Assembly: GCA_029263415.1 (NCBI GenBank)
Contig: JAJCXN010000005.1
Coordinates: forward strand, 1 to 64,000
Direction of reading: 5' to 3'
DNA length: 64,000 nt
Source: Acidobacteriota bacterium
GTDB taxonomy: Bacteria > Acidobacteriota > Thermoanaerobaculia > Multivoradales > Multivoraceae
Shown one piece after another: positions 47,775-56,779 of the stretch. How positions within the stretch are numbered: the first letter of the stretch is position 1; the number at the start of each line of letters is the position of its first letter. The translations under genes and the position numbers were made by a program. The notes under the pieces were generated by a model. The model was not told the DNA's origin. It made no database searches and saw nothing but the letters and a program-made list of their open reading frames with translations.

Positions 47775-48659
47775 CTAGTTCGTCGGGAGCGCGCCCGCCA
47801 ACCGTCGCACTTCAGAGCGTAAGCGTCTCTGATTGTCAGCACCCATGCGATAGAGCAGCTTGTCGAGATCGTCGGCCCGTTCCATGGCTGGATCGACGAA
47901 TCGGTAGGACAAGACACCTTCGATCACTTCGAGTTCTCCGTCTGGAACGCTCACCGCAAGCACTCTCGCAATCGCTCGATCCAGGGTTTCACGGAAGGTC
48001 CCAGGGTAGCCCAGCTCACTGAAGGCCTCCTCCACCGCTGGCTGGAAGCGTTCAAATAGAGCGGCAGCGCCCTGAGCGTCGACCGACTCCAACACCTCAA
48101 TATACGGCGCGAAACGGCCAAACGAGCGTGCTGAGATGACCGTTGCTGTCGTGCCTTCGGTGGCTTCGAAGCCACGGCCCGGCCGCATGAACGGGACGTG
48201 TACCTTGGGGTCCTCGCCGTAGGCAACGTTGGTAGTGACCTTGACGAATCGATCGATCAAGCCATCGTTGACCAGCCAGGCCGCAAGCCGTGGATGCGCA
48301 GAAACCGCACCAACGACGGTGCGCAGCACCTCGTCAGAGCTCGACAGAGATACCGGCCCAAGATCAGGATCGTCCGCGACCACAGGCAAAGGTGGGGCGG
48401 GTGCAGGGCGCTCGGCCGCGGTAGTAGCGATCGGCTCGAGCTCGCGAGCCGCCGACTTGAACGATCGCCACCACCACCAGGCGGCGAACATGCCCACGAG
48501 CACCGCAAAAATCAAGATCCCAACCAGTAGTCGCTTTGGCCCTTCGCTTTCCGCTGCCCGATCGGATGGTGTCCACGACTGGTTCTGCAACTCCGGTTCT
48601 TCCGGCGTGGGTTCCGGGCGATTATCGGGATTGAACTCGTAGTCGTCGTATTCAGGCAT
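47775..48659 (-). CDS. DUF3014 membrane-anchored protein
   Basis: 294 aa from ATG 48659 (MPEYDDYEF); the longer frame adds residues without protein character. A polar, Pro/Glu-rich N-terminus is followed by one transmembrane helix, RLLVGILIFAVLVGMFAAWW (~45-65), then a Pro-rich linker, then the DUF3014 domain (~105-290). The last includes DEVLRTVVGAVSAHPRLAAWLV and SYRFVDPAMERADDLDKLL. DUF3014 proteins are exported single-pass proteins of unknown function found mainly in gammaproteobacteria. The gene is convergent with the DUF5916 gene and separate from the VWA/MoxR pair. Confidence 0.9.
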   Translation of the reverse strand: MPEYDDYEFNPDNRPEPTPEEPELQNQSWTPSDRAAESEGPKRLLVGILIFAVLVGMFAAWWWWRSFKSAARELEPIATTAAERPAPAPPLPVVADDPDLGPVSLSSSDEVLRTVVGAVSAHPRLAAWLVNDGLIDRFVKVTTNVAYGEDPKVHVPFMRPGRGFEATEGTTATVISARSFGRFAPYIEVLESVDAQGAAALFERFQPAVEEAFSELGYPGTFRETLDRAIARVLAVSVPDGELEVIEGVLSYRFVDPAMERADDLDKLLYRMGADNQRRLRSEVRRLAGALPTN

Positions 48660-48915
48660 CGGGCTTTGATTCCTCTCTATGGCTTTATGGCGATGGGCGC
48701 ATCCTGGGACCTGAAGGCGCAAGCAGCAGCATCAGCTGGTGCTGCCGTGCAACGGTATCCCAATCCTAGAGCAGTCTAGGAGCGAGCAATCGGTGCACAG
48801 ACCGTAAGCTCTTCTGACTAAGAGTACGACCGATCGCCCTTGAGAGTTCCAGCTGCTTGCACCACGCGGCTACGAACCCAAACCAAAACCCGCTTTTCGA
48901 AGGAAAAAGGTAGGC

Positions 48916-50109
48916 CTAGGCGGCCAGCAAGGCCCGGTTGGGTCGAGCTCCACGCAGCACATCGATGGCCTCAGTGAGACCGTCGATGGTGAGCTGGTAC
49001 ATCGGGAAGACCTGACGGATCAGATGAATCGTCGGCGCATTCCAAATCTTCTGAGGCTCAGGATTGAGCCACAGCGAGTTCGGACAACGCTCGCGAATCT
49101 TGCGCAACCAGGTGAGTCCTGAATCGACGTTTGAGTGGTAGTAGTCAATGGCACCACCGCTGTGGGTGAGTTCATAAGGACTCATCCACGCGTCGCCCAC
49201 GAAGACCACAGACCAGGTTTGATCGAGGTTCTTGATGACTTCAGAGGTGAGTTCACCCTTCCACCGAGCAATGTCGGTGTAGAGCTTCTCGTAGACACAG
49301 TTGTGGAAGAACTTGTGCTCGAACTTCTTGAAATGGTTGGCAGCATGCGCCGCGCTGAACAGGCGCTCGCACAGCAGGGTGTGTGGATCCATTGACCCAC
49401 CCACGTCCATCAACAGCAAGATCTTGATGCGATTGCGGCGCGGTTTGTCGAATACCAGCTCGATCTCACCGCCGTTGCGCGCAGATTGGTCGATTGTTTG
49501 ATCGAGATCCAGCTCTTCGGGCCCATCGTCGCGATCGAGTCGTTTGAGCCGCCGAAGGGCCACACCGATCTGCCGAGTATCGAGGATCCGATCCGATCGT
49601 AGATTGCGAAACTGGCGCGATTCAGCCACCTGCACCGCGCTGCGACCACCACCGGCACCGCCGATGCGAATACCAGCTGGGTTCTCGCCGCCGTGTCCGA
49701 AGGGCGATGTGCCACCCGTTCCGATCCACTTGCTACCGCCATCGTGACGCTCGTCTTGTTCGGCTAGGCGTTCCTTGAACTTCTCCATGAGCTCGTCCAG
49801 GTCGAGTGCCTTGAGCTTGGCGCGATCCTCGTCGCTGATGTCCGGCAGCTTCGGGTTCTGCAGCCACTCCATGAGCTCATCGCTCACTTCGAACTGATCT
49901 TCAATGTCCATGAAGAACGATGCAAAGGCCCGATCGTAGGTGTCGAAGTCCGTCTCACGCTTGATCAACAAGGAACGAGCCAGATGGTAGAACGCATTCA
50001 AATCGGCGCGCGAGTGTCCGCCAGCGATTGCCTCGATCAGCGTCAACCATTCGGTGATGGTGACGCGTAGGCCGAAACCCCGTAGGTGGTAGAAGAAGTC
50101 GAGAAACAT
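48916..50109 (-). CDS. VWA domain protein, CoxE-like
   Basis: A 397-aa cytoplasmic protein of the CoxE-like VWA group, which works with MoxR-type AAA+ ATPases in assembling or activating other proteins. The N-terminal half is helical (FYHLRGFGLRVTITEWLTLIEA), with a glycine-rich segment around 140-160. The VWA domain begins near residue 225 with KILLLMDVGGSMDPHT; the MIDAS signature is DVGGS rather than canonical DxSxS, as is usual in this subgroup. Its start lies 2 nt after the moxR-like stop codon, so the two are co-translated. No substrate or oxidase gene is nearby, so the client is unknown. Confidence 0.92.
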   Translation of the reverse strand: MFLDFFYHLRGFGLRVTITEWLTLIEAIAGGHSRADLNAFYHLARSLLIKRETDFDTYDRAFASFFMDIEDQFEVSDELMEWLQNPKLPDISDEDRAKLKALDLDELMEKFKERLAEQDERHDGGSKWIGTGGTSPFGHGGENPAGIRIGGAGGGRSAVQVAESRQFRNLRSDRILDTRQIGVALRRLKRLDRDDGPEELDLDQTIDQSARNGGEIELVFDKPRRNRIKILLLMDVGGSMDPHTLLCERLFSAAHAANHFKKFEHKFFHNCVYEKLYTDIARWKGELTSEVIKNLDQTWSVVFVGDAWMSPYELTHSGGAIDYYHSNVDSGLTWLRKIRERCPNSLWLNPEPQKIWNAPTIHLIRQVFPMYQLTIDGLTEAIDVLRGARPNRALLAA

Positions 50110-50111
50110 GA

Positions 50112-50942
50112 CTAGTTGACTCTACCCCGACGATGCGCGGAGAGCACTGCGTCCATGTCGTTCTCGCGCTTCAGCAGCACCCCTAGGAAAGGCAGTTCTT
50201 GTTCGATGGCCTCGGTGCTCACTCCACCACGGCGCAACGCCGCAATCCAGTCGATCAGCTCGCTGGTCGAGGGCCGCTTGCGAACTTCGGGCAGATCGCG
50301 CAGCCAGTAGAAGCGCAACAGCACTTGGTGTAGCAATTCCTCTTCGACATCCGGGTGGTGCACCTTGACGATGTCGACCATAGTCTCTTTGTCCGGAAAC
50401 TGGATGTAGTGGAAGACGCACCGCCTTAAGAAGGCGTCGGGCAGCTCCTTCTCGTTGTTGGAGGTGATGATCACAATCGGTCGGAACTTCGCGCTGTGAG
50501 TTTCATCGGTCTCGGTGACCGCGAACGACATGCGATCGAGCTCGTGCAGAAGGTCGTTGGGGAACTCCATATCGGCCTTGTCAATCTCATCGATCAAGAG
50601 CACCACTCGTTGCTCTGCGACCAATCCCTGGCCGAGCGGGCCGAAGCGGATGTACTGCCTGATGTCGCTGATGTCGCGATCGTTGAACCGTGCGTCGTTG
50701 AGTCTGGCAACCGTGTCGTATATATAGAGGCCGTCCTGTGCCTTGGTGGTCGACTTAATGTTCCAGGTCAGAAGATCCATCACCAGATTCTCCGCCACTG
50801 CTTCGGCCAAGACGGTCTTTCCGGTGCCCGGCTCGCCTCGAATCAACAGCGGTTTTTCAAGGGCGATGGAGACGTTGACCGCATCCCGCAGTTCGGGTGA
50901 AACCAAGTAACGATCAGTGCCGGTGAACTGCGAAAACGACAT
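50112..50942 (-). CDS. MoxR-family AAA+ ATPase
   Basis: 276 aa from ATG 50942, chosen because GAGGAG lies 6 nt upstream. Walker A is GEPGTGKTVLAEA near residue 37, Walker B is VVLLIDEIDKAD, and a sensor region reads ITSNNEKELPDAFLRRC, followed by the lid and winged region. MoxR ATPases act as chaperone-like remodelers of metal- or cofactor-dependent enzymes, together with a VWA partner. Here the partner gene follows after 2 nt. The gene is divergent from the Sir2 gene across a ~200-bp spacer that must hold both promoters. Confidence 0.95.
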   Translation of the reverse strand: MSFSQFTGTDRYLVSPELRDAVNVSIALEKPLLIRGEPGTGKTVLAEAVAENLVMDLLTWNIKSTTKAQDGLYIYDTVARLNDARFNDRDISDIRQYIRFGPLGQGLVAEQRVVLLIDEIDKADMEFPNDLLHELDRMSFAVTETDETHSAKFRPIVIITSNNEKELPDAFLRRCVFHYIQFPDKETMVDIVKVHHPDVEEELLHQVLLRFYWLRDLPEVRKRPSTSELIDWIAALRRGGVSTEAIEQELPFLGVLLKRENDMDAVLSAHRRGRVN

Positions 50943-51140
50943 GCGAGACTCCTCTGGGGACATAAGCGTAGGCCGGTGCTAGTGGCGTTGGCGAGACTGG
51001 ACATGGAGCGGCCGTTAGTCCGCTCGCGGCGGTACCGGACAAACGCTCGTTTGAATTGGACGGCGATGCTACTACACGGCAAGATAGGCGCTCCGAGCCT
51101 CGTTTTCAGTCAGCACCCATGTCCCACCTTAGGAGTCCCG

Positions 51141-51950
51141 GTGACCGATTCTTCAAGCTCCAACAAGACAGACCAAGACGACTGCCTCGTGCCGCAGGAA
51201 ACCATGGCAGCAGCTGAACAGTTGCGAACGGAGTTGGCCGCAGCCAACCACATCGTCGCCTTCACTGGGGCTGGGATCAGCACAGAGTCCGGCATCCCCG
51301 ACTTTAGGAGTCCGGGCGGCATGTGGAAAAAATTCAAACCGATCGACTTCTCGGAGTTCATCGCCTCTGCCGACGTGCGTGCCGAGGCCTGGCGCCGCAA
51401 AGCGGGAACACGAGGCACCATCGGTTCTGCGCAACCCAATGCTGGCCATCTCGCATTGGTGGCTTTGGCTGAAGCCTCCAAACTACGATCGGTCATCACC
51501 CAGAACGTCGATGGGCTTCACCAAGTATCGGGCCTCAACGATGACCAGGTCATCGAACTACATGGCAACGCCACCTACGCAACCTGTCTCGCTTGCCACA
51601 AACGCTTCGACATCGACCTACTTCTCGACCAGTTCGAGCAAACCCAAGAAGCGCCGGAATGCGCCGCTTGTGGCGGCATCGTCAAGTCTGCGACCATTTC
51701 GTTCGGCCAAGCGATGCCGATCCTGCCAATGGAGCGAGCAGAGGCAGCAAGCCTTGCCTGCGACTTGTTTATCGTGTTGGGCACATCACTGGTGGTCTAC
51801 CCCGCTGCCGGCTTCCCACGCCTGGCGAAGGCCCACGGAGCCCGGCTTGTCATCGTCAATCGCGAACCGACCGACCAGGATTCCCTAGCGGACTTGGTCA
51901 TCCACCAAGGAATCGGAGAAGTATTGAGGGCGGCGGTCGAGGCTCTCTAG
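51141..51950 (+). CDS. Sir2-family NAD-dependent protein deacylase
   Basis: 269 aa from GTG 51141, selected because AGGAG at 51131-51135 sits 5 nt upstream; the in-frame extension upstream lacks sirtuin sequence. Removes acyl groups from lysine using NAD+. Visible landmarks are FTGAGISTESGIPDFRSPGG (NAD-binding loop), TQNVDGLH, the catalytic His141 in ELHGNA, and a zinc ribbon of Cys149, Cys152, Cys174 and Cys177. It ends with the nucleotide-binding GTSLVVYPAAG and IVNREPTDQD. Complete and apparently active. Probably monocistronic. Confidence 0.95.
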   Translation: MTDSSSSNKTDQDDCLVPQETMAAAEQLRTELAAANHIVAFTGAGISTESGIPDFRSPGGMWKKFKPIDFSEFIASADVRAEAWRRKAGTRGTIGSAQPNAGHLALVALAEASKLRSVITQNVDGLHQVSGLNDDQVIELHGNATYATCLACHKRFDIDLLLDQFEQTQEAPECAACGGIVKSATISFGQAMPILPMERAEAASLACDLFIVLGTSLVVYPAAGFPRLAKAHGARLVIVNREPTDQDSLADLVIHQGIGEVLRAAVEAL

Positions 51951-52372
51951 AAGCGCCCTTTGGTCGGGTACAGAACGATTCTCTGAATCATCGTGCGCTC
52001 TCGCCGTGCTAGCATTACTGGGTCGTTGGCGGCGCCTCAGCCATAGCCTTCGGGTCCTCACTCGTTGAGTGTTCAAGAACCCTCTCGGCACCCAGTTATC
52101 AACCGAGCAGGCGGCTCACCCCGCGGCCGACTCGCCCCAACACACTGCCCGCACCAAACCGCGACCTCGGGACACCACCCCTGACCCCTTCTTTGGACAG
52201 AACGCAACGCAGGCAACTGCGCTTCGTCTGGTGAGCCCCGGAGTCGAGCCTAGGCGAGCAGACGTTTCGATTGCGACCACTACCTCGGTCGCCCATCCCC
52301 CACACATCACAAAGACCCAAAGTGGGCTTTCAAAGTAAAGACCCACGTACGCCCTCGGAGCCCCAAAGACCG
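51951..52372. other. Intergenic region before the S1-domain gene
   Basis: A 0.42-kb non-coding stretch. A small hairpin, GATTC/GAATC (51977-51989), 26 nt after the Sir2 stop may contribute to transcription end. The remainder should carry the promoter and 5' leader of the S1-domain operon. No ORF here looks coding. Confidence 0.45.
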
Positions 52373-53929
52373 ATGACTACCGAAGACCAGGCTACAGAGG
52401 CCGCGCAGGCCACCCCATCAACCGAAGCGACGAAAGAGGTCGCAGCCGAAGCGCAGGCACCCGCCACCGAAGCGGAAGCAACCCCCGAAGCAGAAGCGGC
52501 GCCCGAAGCGGAAGCTGTAGCAGAAGCGGCAGAGGATACTCCGACCGAAGAGGCCGTGGTCGAAGCGACCGCGGACACGAGTTCGGCGGCCTCCACGGCA
52601 GACACCCCAGAAGCGGAAGTAACTCCTACAGAGTCTGCGCCGGAGACGGCAGAGGCTGCGCCGGAGACCGCGGCCTCGGAGGCAGCCCCAGAAGCGGCAG
52701 CCTCCGGCAACGCAGCAGTGGTCGCAGAGGGCCCAACTGCACCAGAGGGAGTCAGTCCTGCGCAAGAACTCACGCCTGAAGAGCTGGTCAAACACTCTCC
52801 TGCCTTGGCACCGATCATTGCTGCCATGCAGGACAAGACGCCAATCAACGGCAAGGTTATCGGCTGGAACAAGGGTGGTTTCCATGTCTCGGTAGACGGC
52901 CTCCCCGCCTTCTGTCCGAAGTCACAGATGGAGATTGGTAACCCCAAGCAAGCGCACGCCTACGTTGACCGTGACCTCCAATTCAGTGTTGCCGAGGTCA
53001 AAGAGAACGGCAAGCGCATCGTGGTCCACCGCAAGGGTCTCCTGCGGCAACAGCGCGGCGAAACGATTCAAGCGCTCAAGGAGCGCAGCAACTCGGGAGA
53101 GGCCATCTCCGGCAAGGTGACGTCGGTCACTGACTTCGGCGCGTTCGTCGACTTGGGTGGCGTCGAAGGCCTCGTCCACCTGAGCCAACTTTCCCGCACT
53201 CGGGTCGAGAAGCCGTCTGACGCAGTCAAGGTTGGCCAAGAGGTCCAGGTCAAGGTTCTCAAGGTTGAGAAGGGCGGCGACCGTATCTCGCTGTCAATGA
53301 AGGCACTGGAGCCGGATCCGTGGCTCACCGCGGACGACACCTTCGAGATCGGTGGCACGTTCACCGGCAAGGTGGTCCGAGCGACAGACTTCGGCCTGTT
53401 CGTTGATGTCGGCCACGGCATCGAGGGCTTGTTGCACAGTTCACAGCTGGAAATGCGCAAGTCGATGTCCGACTACCCCGAAGGCAGTGAAGTCACGGGT
53501 TGGATCCGCGAGGTCGACGGCGGGCGCAGGCGCCTGTCCCTCTCTCTACGCGAAGTAGCCAAAGGCAACCCTTGGCAAGACATCGAGTCCAGGTTCGAAG
53601 AAGGACAACAGATCGAAGGCGTTATCGAACAGGTTGCCAAGTTCGGCGTGTTCGTGGTTCTCCAACCCGGTCTATCCGGCCTACTGCCCTTTTCAGCCAC
53701 TCAATCGATGGGCGATCACATGCGGCCCCAACGCATGTATACCCCCGGCGACACCATCAACATCCAGATTGACGCCATTGACGCCAAGCGCAAGCGGATC
53801 TCACTCGCACCGGTCGGTTCGAAGCTTGAGGGAACCAAATCCGATCTTCGCGATTATCAGAAGACCGCAGAGCCCACCACCGGACTTAGCGCCATGGCGG
53901 CCGCATTTGCCAAGTTGCAAGGCGGCTAA
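52373..53929 (+). CDS. S1-domain RNA-binding protein (ribosomal protein S1-like)
   Basis: 518 aa from ATG 52373. The first ~140 residues are a low-complexity Ala/Glu/Pro/Thr tail built from EAEA- and TPEA-like units. Four S1 OB-fold domains follow at about 155-225, 242-312, 327-396 and 410-482. The second and third carry the textbook TDFGAFVDLGGVEGLVHLS and TDFGLFVDVGHGIEGLLH strands; the first and fourth are diverged. It is shorter than the six-domain ribosomal S1 and has no enzymatic domain. A role in mRNA binding or translation is likely. It is the first gene of a run with the DUF1820 and OmpH-like genes. Confidence 0.93.
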   Translation: MTTEDQATEAAQATPSTEATKEVAAEAQAPATEAEATPEAEAAPEAEAVAEAAEDTPTEEAVVEATADTSSAASTADTPEAEVTPTESAPETAEAAPETAASEAAPEAAASGNAAVVAEGPTAPEGVSPAQELTPEELVKHSPALAPIIAAMQDKTPINGKVIGWNKGGFHVSVDGLPAFCPKSQMEIGNPKQAHAYVDRDLQFSVAEVKENGKRIVVHRKGLLRQQRGETIQALKERSNSGEAISGKVTSVTDFGAFVDLGGVEGLVHLSQLSRTRVEKPSDAVKVGQEVQVKVLKVEKGGDRISLSMKALEPDPWLTADDTFEIGGTFTGKVVRATDFGLFVDVGHGIEGLLHSSQLEMRKSMSDYPEGSEVTGWIREVDGGRRRLSLSLREVAKGNPWQDIESRFEEGQQIEGVIEQVAKFGVFVVLQPGLSGLLPFSATQSMGDHMRPQRMYTPGDTINIQIDAIDAKRKRISLAPVGSKLEGTKSDLRDYQKTAEPTTGLSAMAAAFAKLQGG

Positions 53930-53959
53930 GGGTTTCAACCGACAAGCAGCGAGTTCGGA

Positions 53960-54295
53960 ATGAGTGAACGACGCATCTATCGTGTCGCTTTCCACAACCA
54001 AGGCAAGGTCTTCGAGATTTTTGCTGCGGGGGTATCCCAAGGGAACCTCTTTGGTTTCATCGAGGTCGAAGAGATTCTCTTCGGCGAGAAATCGGCGGTC
54101 CTCGTTGATCCTTCTGAAGAAGCGCTGAAACACGAGTTCGACGGCGTCAAGCGGAGCTACATCCCGATGCACTCCATCTTGCGGATTGACGAAGTCGAGA
54201 AACAAGGCACAGCCCGTATCACTAAGAGCGAGCAAGATTCAGGCACGGTGACTCCTTTCCCGATGCCGGTGATGCCAGAAGCCACCCGCGAATAG
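53960..54295 (+). CDS. DUF1820 family protein
   Basis: A 111-aa small soluble protein. The pattern YRVAFHNQGKVFEIFAAGV, then GFIEVEEILFGE, then YIPMHSILRIDEVEKQG is characteristic of DUF1820, a single-domain family of unknown function common in gammaproteobacteria. It starts 30 nt after the S1-domain gene, and its stop codon overlaps the next gene's possible GTG start by one base, so it sits inside an operon. Its proximity to an RNA-binding protein fits a translation-related role, which is only inference. Confidence 0.92.
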   Translation: MSERRIYRVAFHNQGKVFEIFAAGVSQGNLFGFIEVEEILFGEKSAVLVDPSEEALKHEFDGVKRSYIPMHSILRIDEVEKQGTARITKSEQDSGTVTPFPMPVMPEATRE

Positions 54296-54339
54296 TGACT
54301 GAGTCAGAACACATCAGCAATCACGAGGCCAGGAAGACT

Positions 54340-54888
54340 ATGTCTATGTTGAAGAATCACCCGATGTCCAGTCCCCATCGCGTCAAAGGGCGGCTCATAC
54401 TACTGAGCATCGTTCTGGGGCTTGTGTTCGCTAGCGCTGCATCGGCTCAGGAAGCCACCAAGATCGCAGTGGTCGATCTAGACGCCTTGTTCTTCAGCGC
54501 CTCAGAGGGCACTCGGCTTCGCGACCAACTCGCCGATCTCGAGAAGACCACAAAGGCAGAGGTCGAAGCCATTGAACAAACGATGCGGAAGATCCGTCAG
54601 GATGCTGTGGGCAAGTCCGCGATCGAGCAGCGCGACGCAGCAAGAGAACTAGAAGACGCCGAGCGGCAAGCCCGGCGGGCCGCAGAAAATGCACAGCGCA
54701 CGGCGGCCAAACTCGAACAAACCGCTCGGGCCAGCTACAACACTCGTCTCGAGCCGCTCTTGCGCGAAGTCCAGGAGACGGAAGGATTCGACTTGATCCT
54801 CAACAAGACGCCGGGCATTGTGGTCTTTGCCAGTACCGCGATTGACGTCTCGCAGGCCCTACTCGCCAAGCTCGAGCCCGGGCAGTAG
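54340..54888 (+). CDS. OmpH/Skp-family periplasmic chaperone-like protein
   Basis: About 182 aa from ATG 54340; AGGAAG at 54331-54336 is nearby, ATG 54346 is equally possible, and a GTG at 54295 overlaps the DUF1820 stop. A Sec signal (LILLSIVLGLVFASAASAQ) is followed by KIAVVDLDALFFSASEG, the usual N-terminal strand of OmpH/Skp, then a long Arg/Glu/Ala coiled coil (~60-150) and a C-terminal GFDLILNKTPGIVVFAS strand. Skp-like proteins hold unfolded outer-membrane proteins in the periplasm. It is not next to bamA or lpxD, the usual neighbours, so it may be a paralogue with a different client. Confidence 0.9.
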   Translation: MSMLKNHPMSSPHRVKGRLILLSIVLGLVFASAASAQEATKIAVVDLDALFFSASEGTRLRDQLADLEKTTKAEVEAIEQTMRKIRQDAVGKSAIEQRDAARELEDAERQARRAAENAQRTAAKLEQTARASYNTRLEPLLREVQETEGFDLILNKTPGIVVFASTAIDVSQALLAKLEPGQ

Positions 54889-55115
54889 GCTGTAGCCGGC
54901 CCCTTCCGCTACCAGAGTTCGGCCGTACGACCGTTCCCGCAGAAACGGATTGGCGCTCTCACCGCACACCACCCCATCGCATCGCATCGCCCCTGGCCCC
55001 CTTCAGGGCACTTCTTTTGCTAACCTGAGGCCGACTTTCTTCTTACGTTGAGTTGCGTCTGCGGTGCCGACAACAGGGCGCCGAACTTCTGCTTTGTACT
55101 CGGGGCAAACCAAGG

Positions 55116-56756
55116 GTGACGGATCCGTTGCTTGATCACCGCGTGCCGCTCGGCGCACGACGGGACGCACATCGCAGCTTCGCCAAGAAGGCGAACGCTG
55201 AAGACGTGCCAGAGAAGCGCGTGCGCCACTCGAGTTCCTTCGAGCTGGCCGCCGTTGAAGCGCTGGACCCCAATCACCGAGTCGACCCCGCGCCAAGCGC
55301 ATCGAGCGTCAACAGATCGACATTGGCGATCCTGTGGATCGACCGCAACCCGCACGACCTCGAGCTGGCCACGCTGGTCTTGAACCGGCTCGCTCCACAG
55401 TTCCATCTCGTCGCCGTCAGCGAGTTGAACGAACTCGTGAACGCCTGCGCGCAGCACGACTTTGCTTTGGCAGTGCTCGGCGATACCGAGGAACCCGCAC
55501 GCGCCGAAAGCGTCCGTCAGGCACTGCGCGTCGCGCTTCCAGACATCCCGCTCCTGCTCTTCGCGGAGACCGGGGTTGACGTCGGACTGCGACTGTTGCG
55601 CAACGGCTTCGATGACTTCATGCCCAAGTCATCTCGCTCATTTCTCGAGCTACCTGAGTTCTTGAGCAAAGCGCTCGGCCGCGCCCAAGAAAGGGATCAA
55701 CGCACCGACCGCGAAACCCGCCTCTCTCGCCTGCTCGACTACGTAGGAGTTGGCACCTTTCGCGCCACCATTGATGGCCGCCTGCTAGACGCCAACGCAG
55801 CATTTCTTGCCATTTTTGACCTGGAGAATCTCGAGCTGGCTCGGCAGACTGACTTCGGTGGACTCTTGCGGCCGAGCCCAGATCAAACCGAGACGGCCAT
55901 CTCAGAGCCGGCGCCACTGCGAGAGATCAAGCATGTGCAGGTGGATGATGACCAAAAAGTCCTGCAGGTGACCCGGGTGGTCTTGCTCACTCCTGACGGC
56001 GAACTGGCCGTGGATGGGCTCATCGAGAACGCACCCACACTGTCCCCCGAGCAGGTTCAACTCGCGAGCACGCCGGTCATTGACAGCGCCGCTACTCCGA
56101 GAGCGCCCGAGGGTGAGCTACACCTGGCAACTGAAGAACCGCAAACAGGGCACTTAGACGGAGCAAATCTCAACCTACCCATGAGTCGCGGGCCATTGGC
56201 CGACGCCAACAACTTGCCGCTCCCCCAGAGTTCCCTGACGCTGCGAACCAAAGCAATGGTCTCACTCGACCAGGTCTTTAAGCACGTCCTCTCAGAACTC
56301 GCTGCACCTCTTGAACACACCCACGCGGTAGTCAAAGTCGCGCCTCTGCCTGAAGTGTATGGAAACTCCGCACAGCTTGAGATTCTGTTCCGTAATCTGG
56401 TCGAGAACGCGATCCGGTTCCGCAGCGAACAACCGCCGCAGATCCAAGTATCGGCGAGGAAGAATGCCCACAAGGTCACGATCAGCGTGCACGACAACGG
56501 CGTGGGTATGACAGCAGCCGCTCGTCATCGTGTGCTGGGTTTCGAAGGCACTATCGGCCCAGATACTCCGGTTGGTCACTGGAGCCCGCTGGGGCTCGCC
56601 ATCTCGCGTCGGATCGTTGAGCATCATCAAGGTCAGCTCTGGGCCGAATCCGACCCGCAAAGAGGATCGGTGTTTCACGTCGAATTGCCACGCCGCAGTA
56701 GCATTCCAGACGCCCGCCCCAACACCTTCCCGACCGACACCGCTGGTCCGACCTGA
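55116..56756 (+). CDS. HATPase sensor protein with degenerate receiver and no clear H-box
   Basis: About 546 aa from GTG 55116 (TTG 55053 is an alternative; no good ribosome binding site decides it). A polar N-terminus is followed by a receiver-like fold (LAILWIDRNPHDLEL through NGFDDFMPKS) whose phospho-acceptor position reads AVLGDTEE and is degenerate. A PAS-like segment follows (RLLDYVGVGTFRATIDGRLLDAN). The C-terminus is a kinase ATPase domain with N-box LFRNLVENAIRF, G1 DNGVGM and G2 GLAISRRIVEHHQG. No convincing HisKA phospho-acceptor helix precedes it. It therefore looks like a kinase-derived ATP-binding regulator. The GGDEF-EAL gene follows after 23 nt, suggesting shared signalling. 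Confidence 0.85.
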   Translation: MTDPLLDHRVPLGARRDAHRSFAKKANAEDVPEKRVRHSSSFELAAVEALDPNHRVDPAPSASSVNRSTLAILWIDRNPHDLELATLVLNRLAPQFHLVAVSELNELVNACAQHDFALAVLGDTEEPARAESVRQALRVALPDIPLLLFAETGVDVGLRLLRNGFDDFMPKSSRSFLELPEFLSKALGRAQERDQRTDRETRLSRLLDYVGVGTFRATIDGRLLDANAAFLAIFDLENLELARQTDFGGLLRPSPDQTETAISEPAPLREIKHVQVDDDQKVLQVTRVVLLTPDGELAVDGLIENAPTLSPEQVQLASTPVIDSAATPRAPEGELHLATEEPQTGHLDGANLNLPMSRGPLADANNLPLPQSSLTLRTKAMVSLDQVFKHVLSELAAPLEHTHAVVKVAPLPEVYGNSAQLEILFRNLVENAIRFRSEQPPQIQVSARKNAHKVTISVHDNGVGMTAAARHRVLGFEGTIGPDTPVGHWSPLGLAISRRIVEHHQGQLWAESDPQRGSVFHVELPRRSSIPDARPNTFPTDTAGPT

Positions 56757-56779
56757 GCCCAGTCGAGAGCTAAGCCGAT

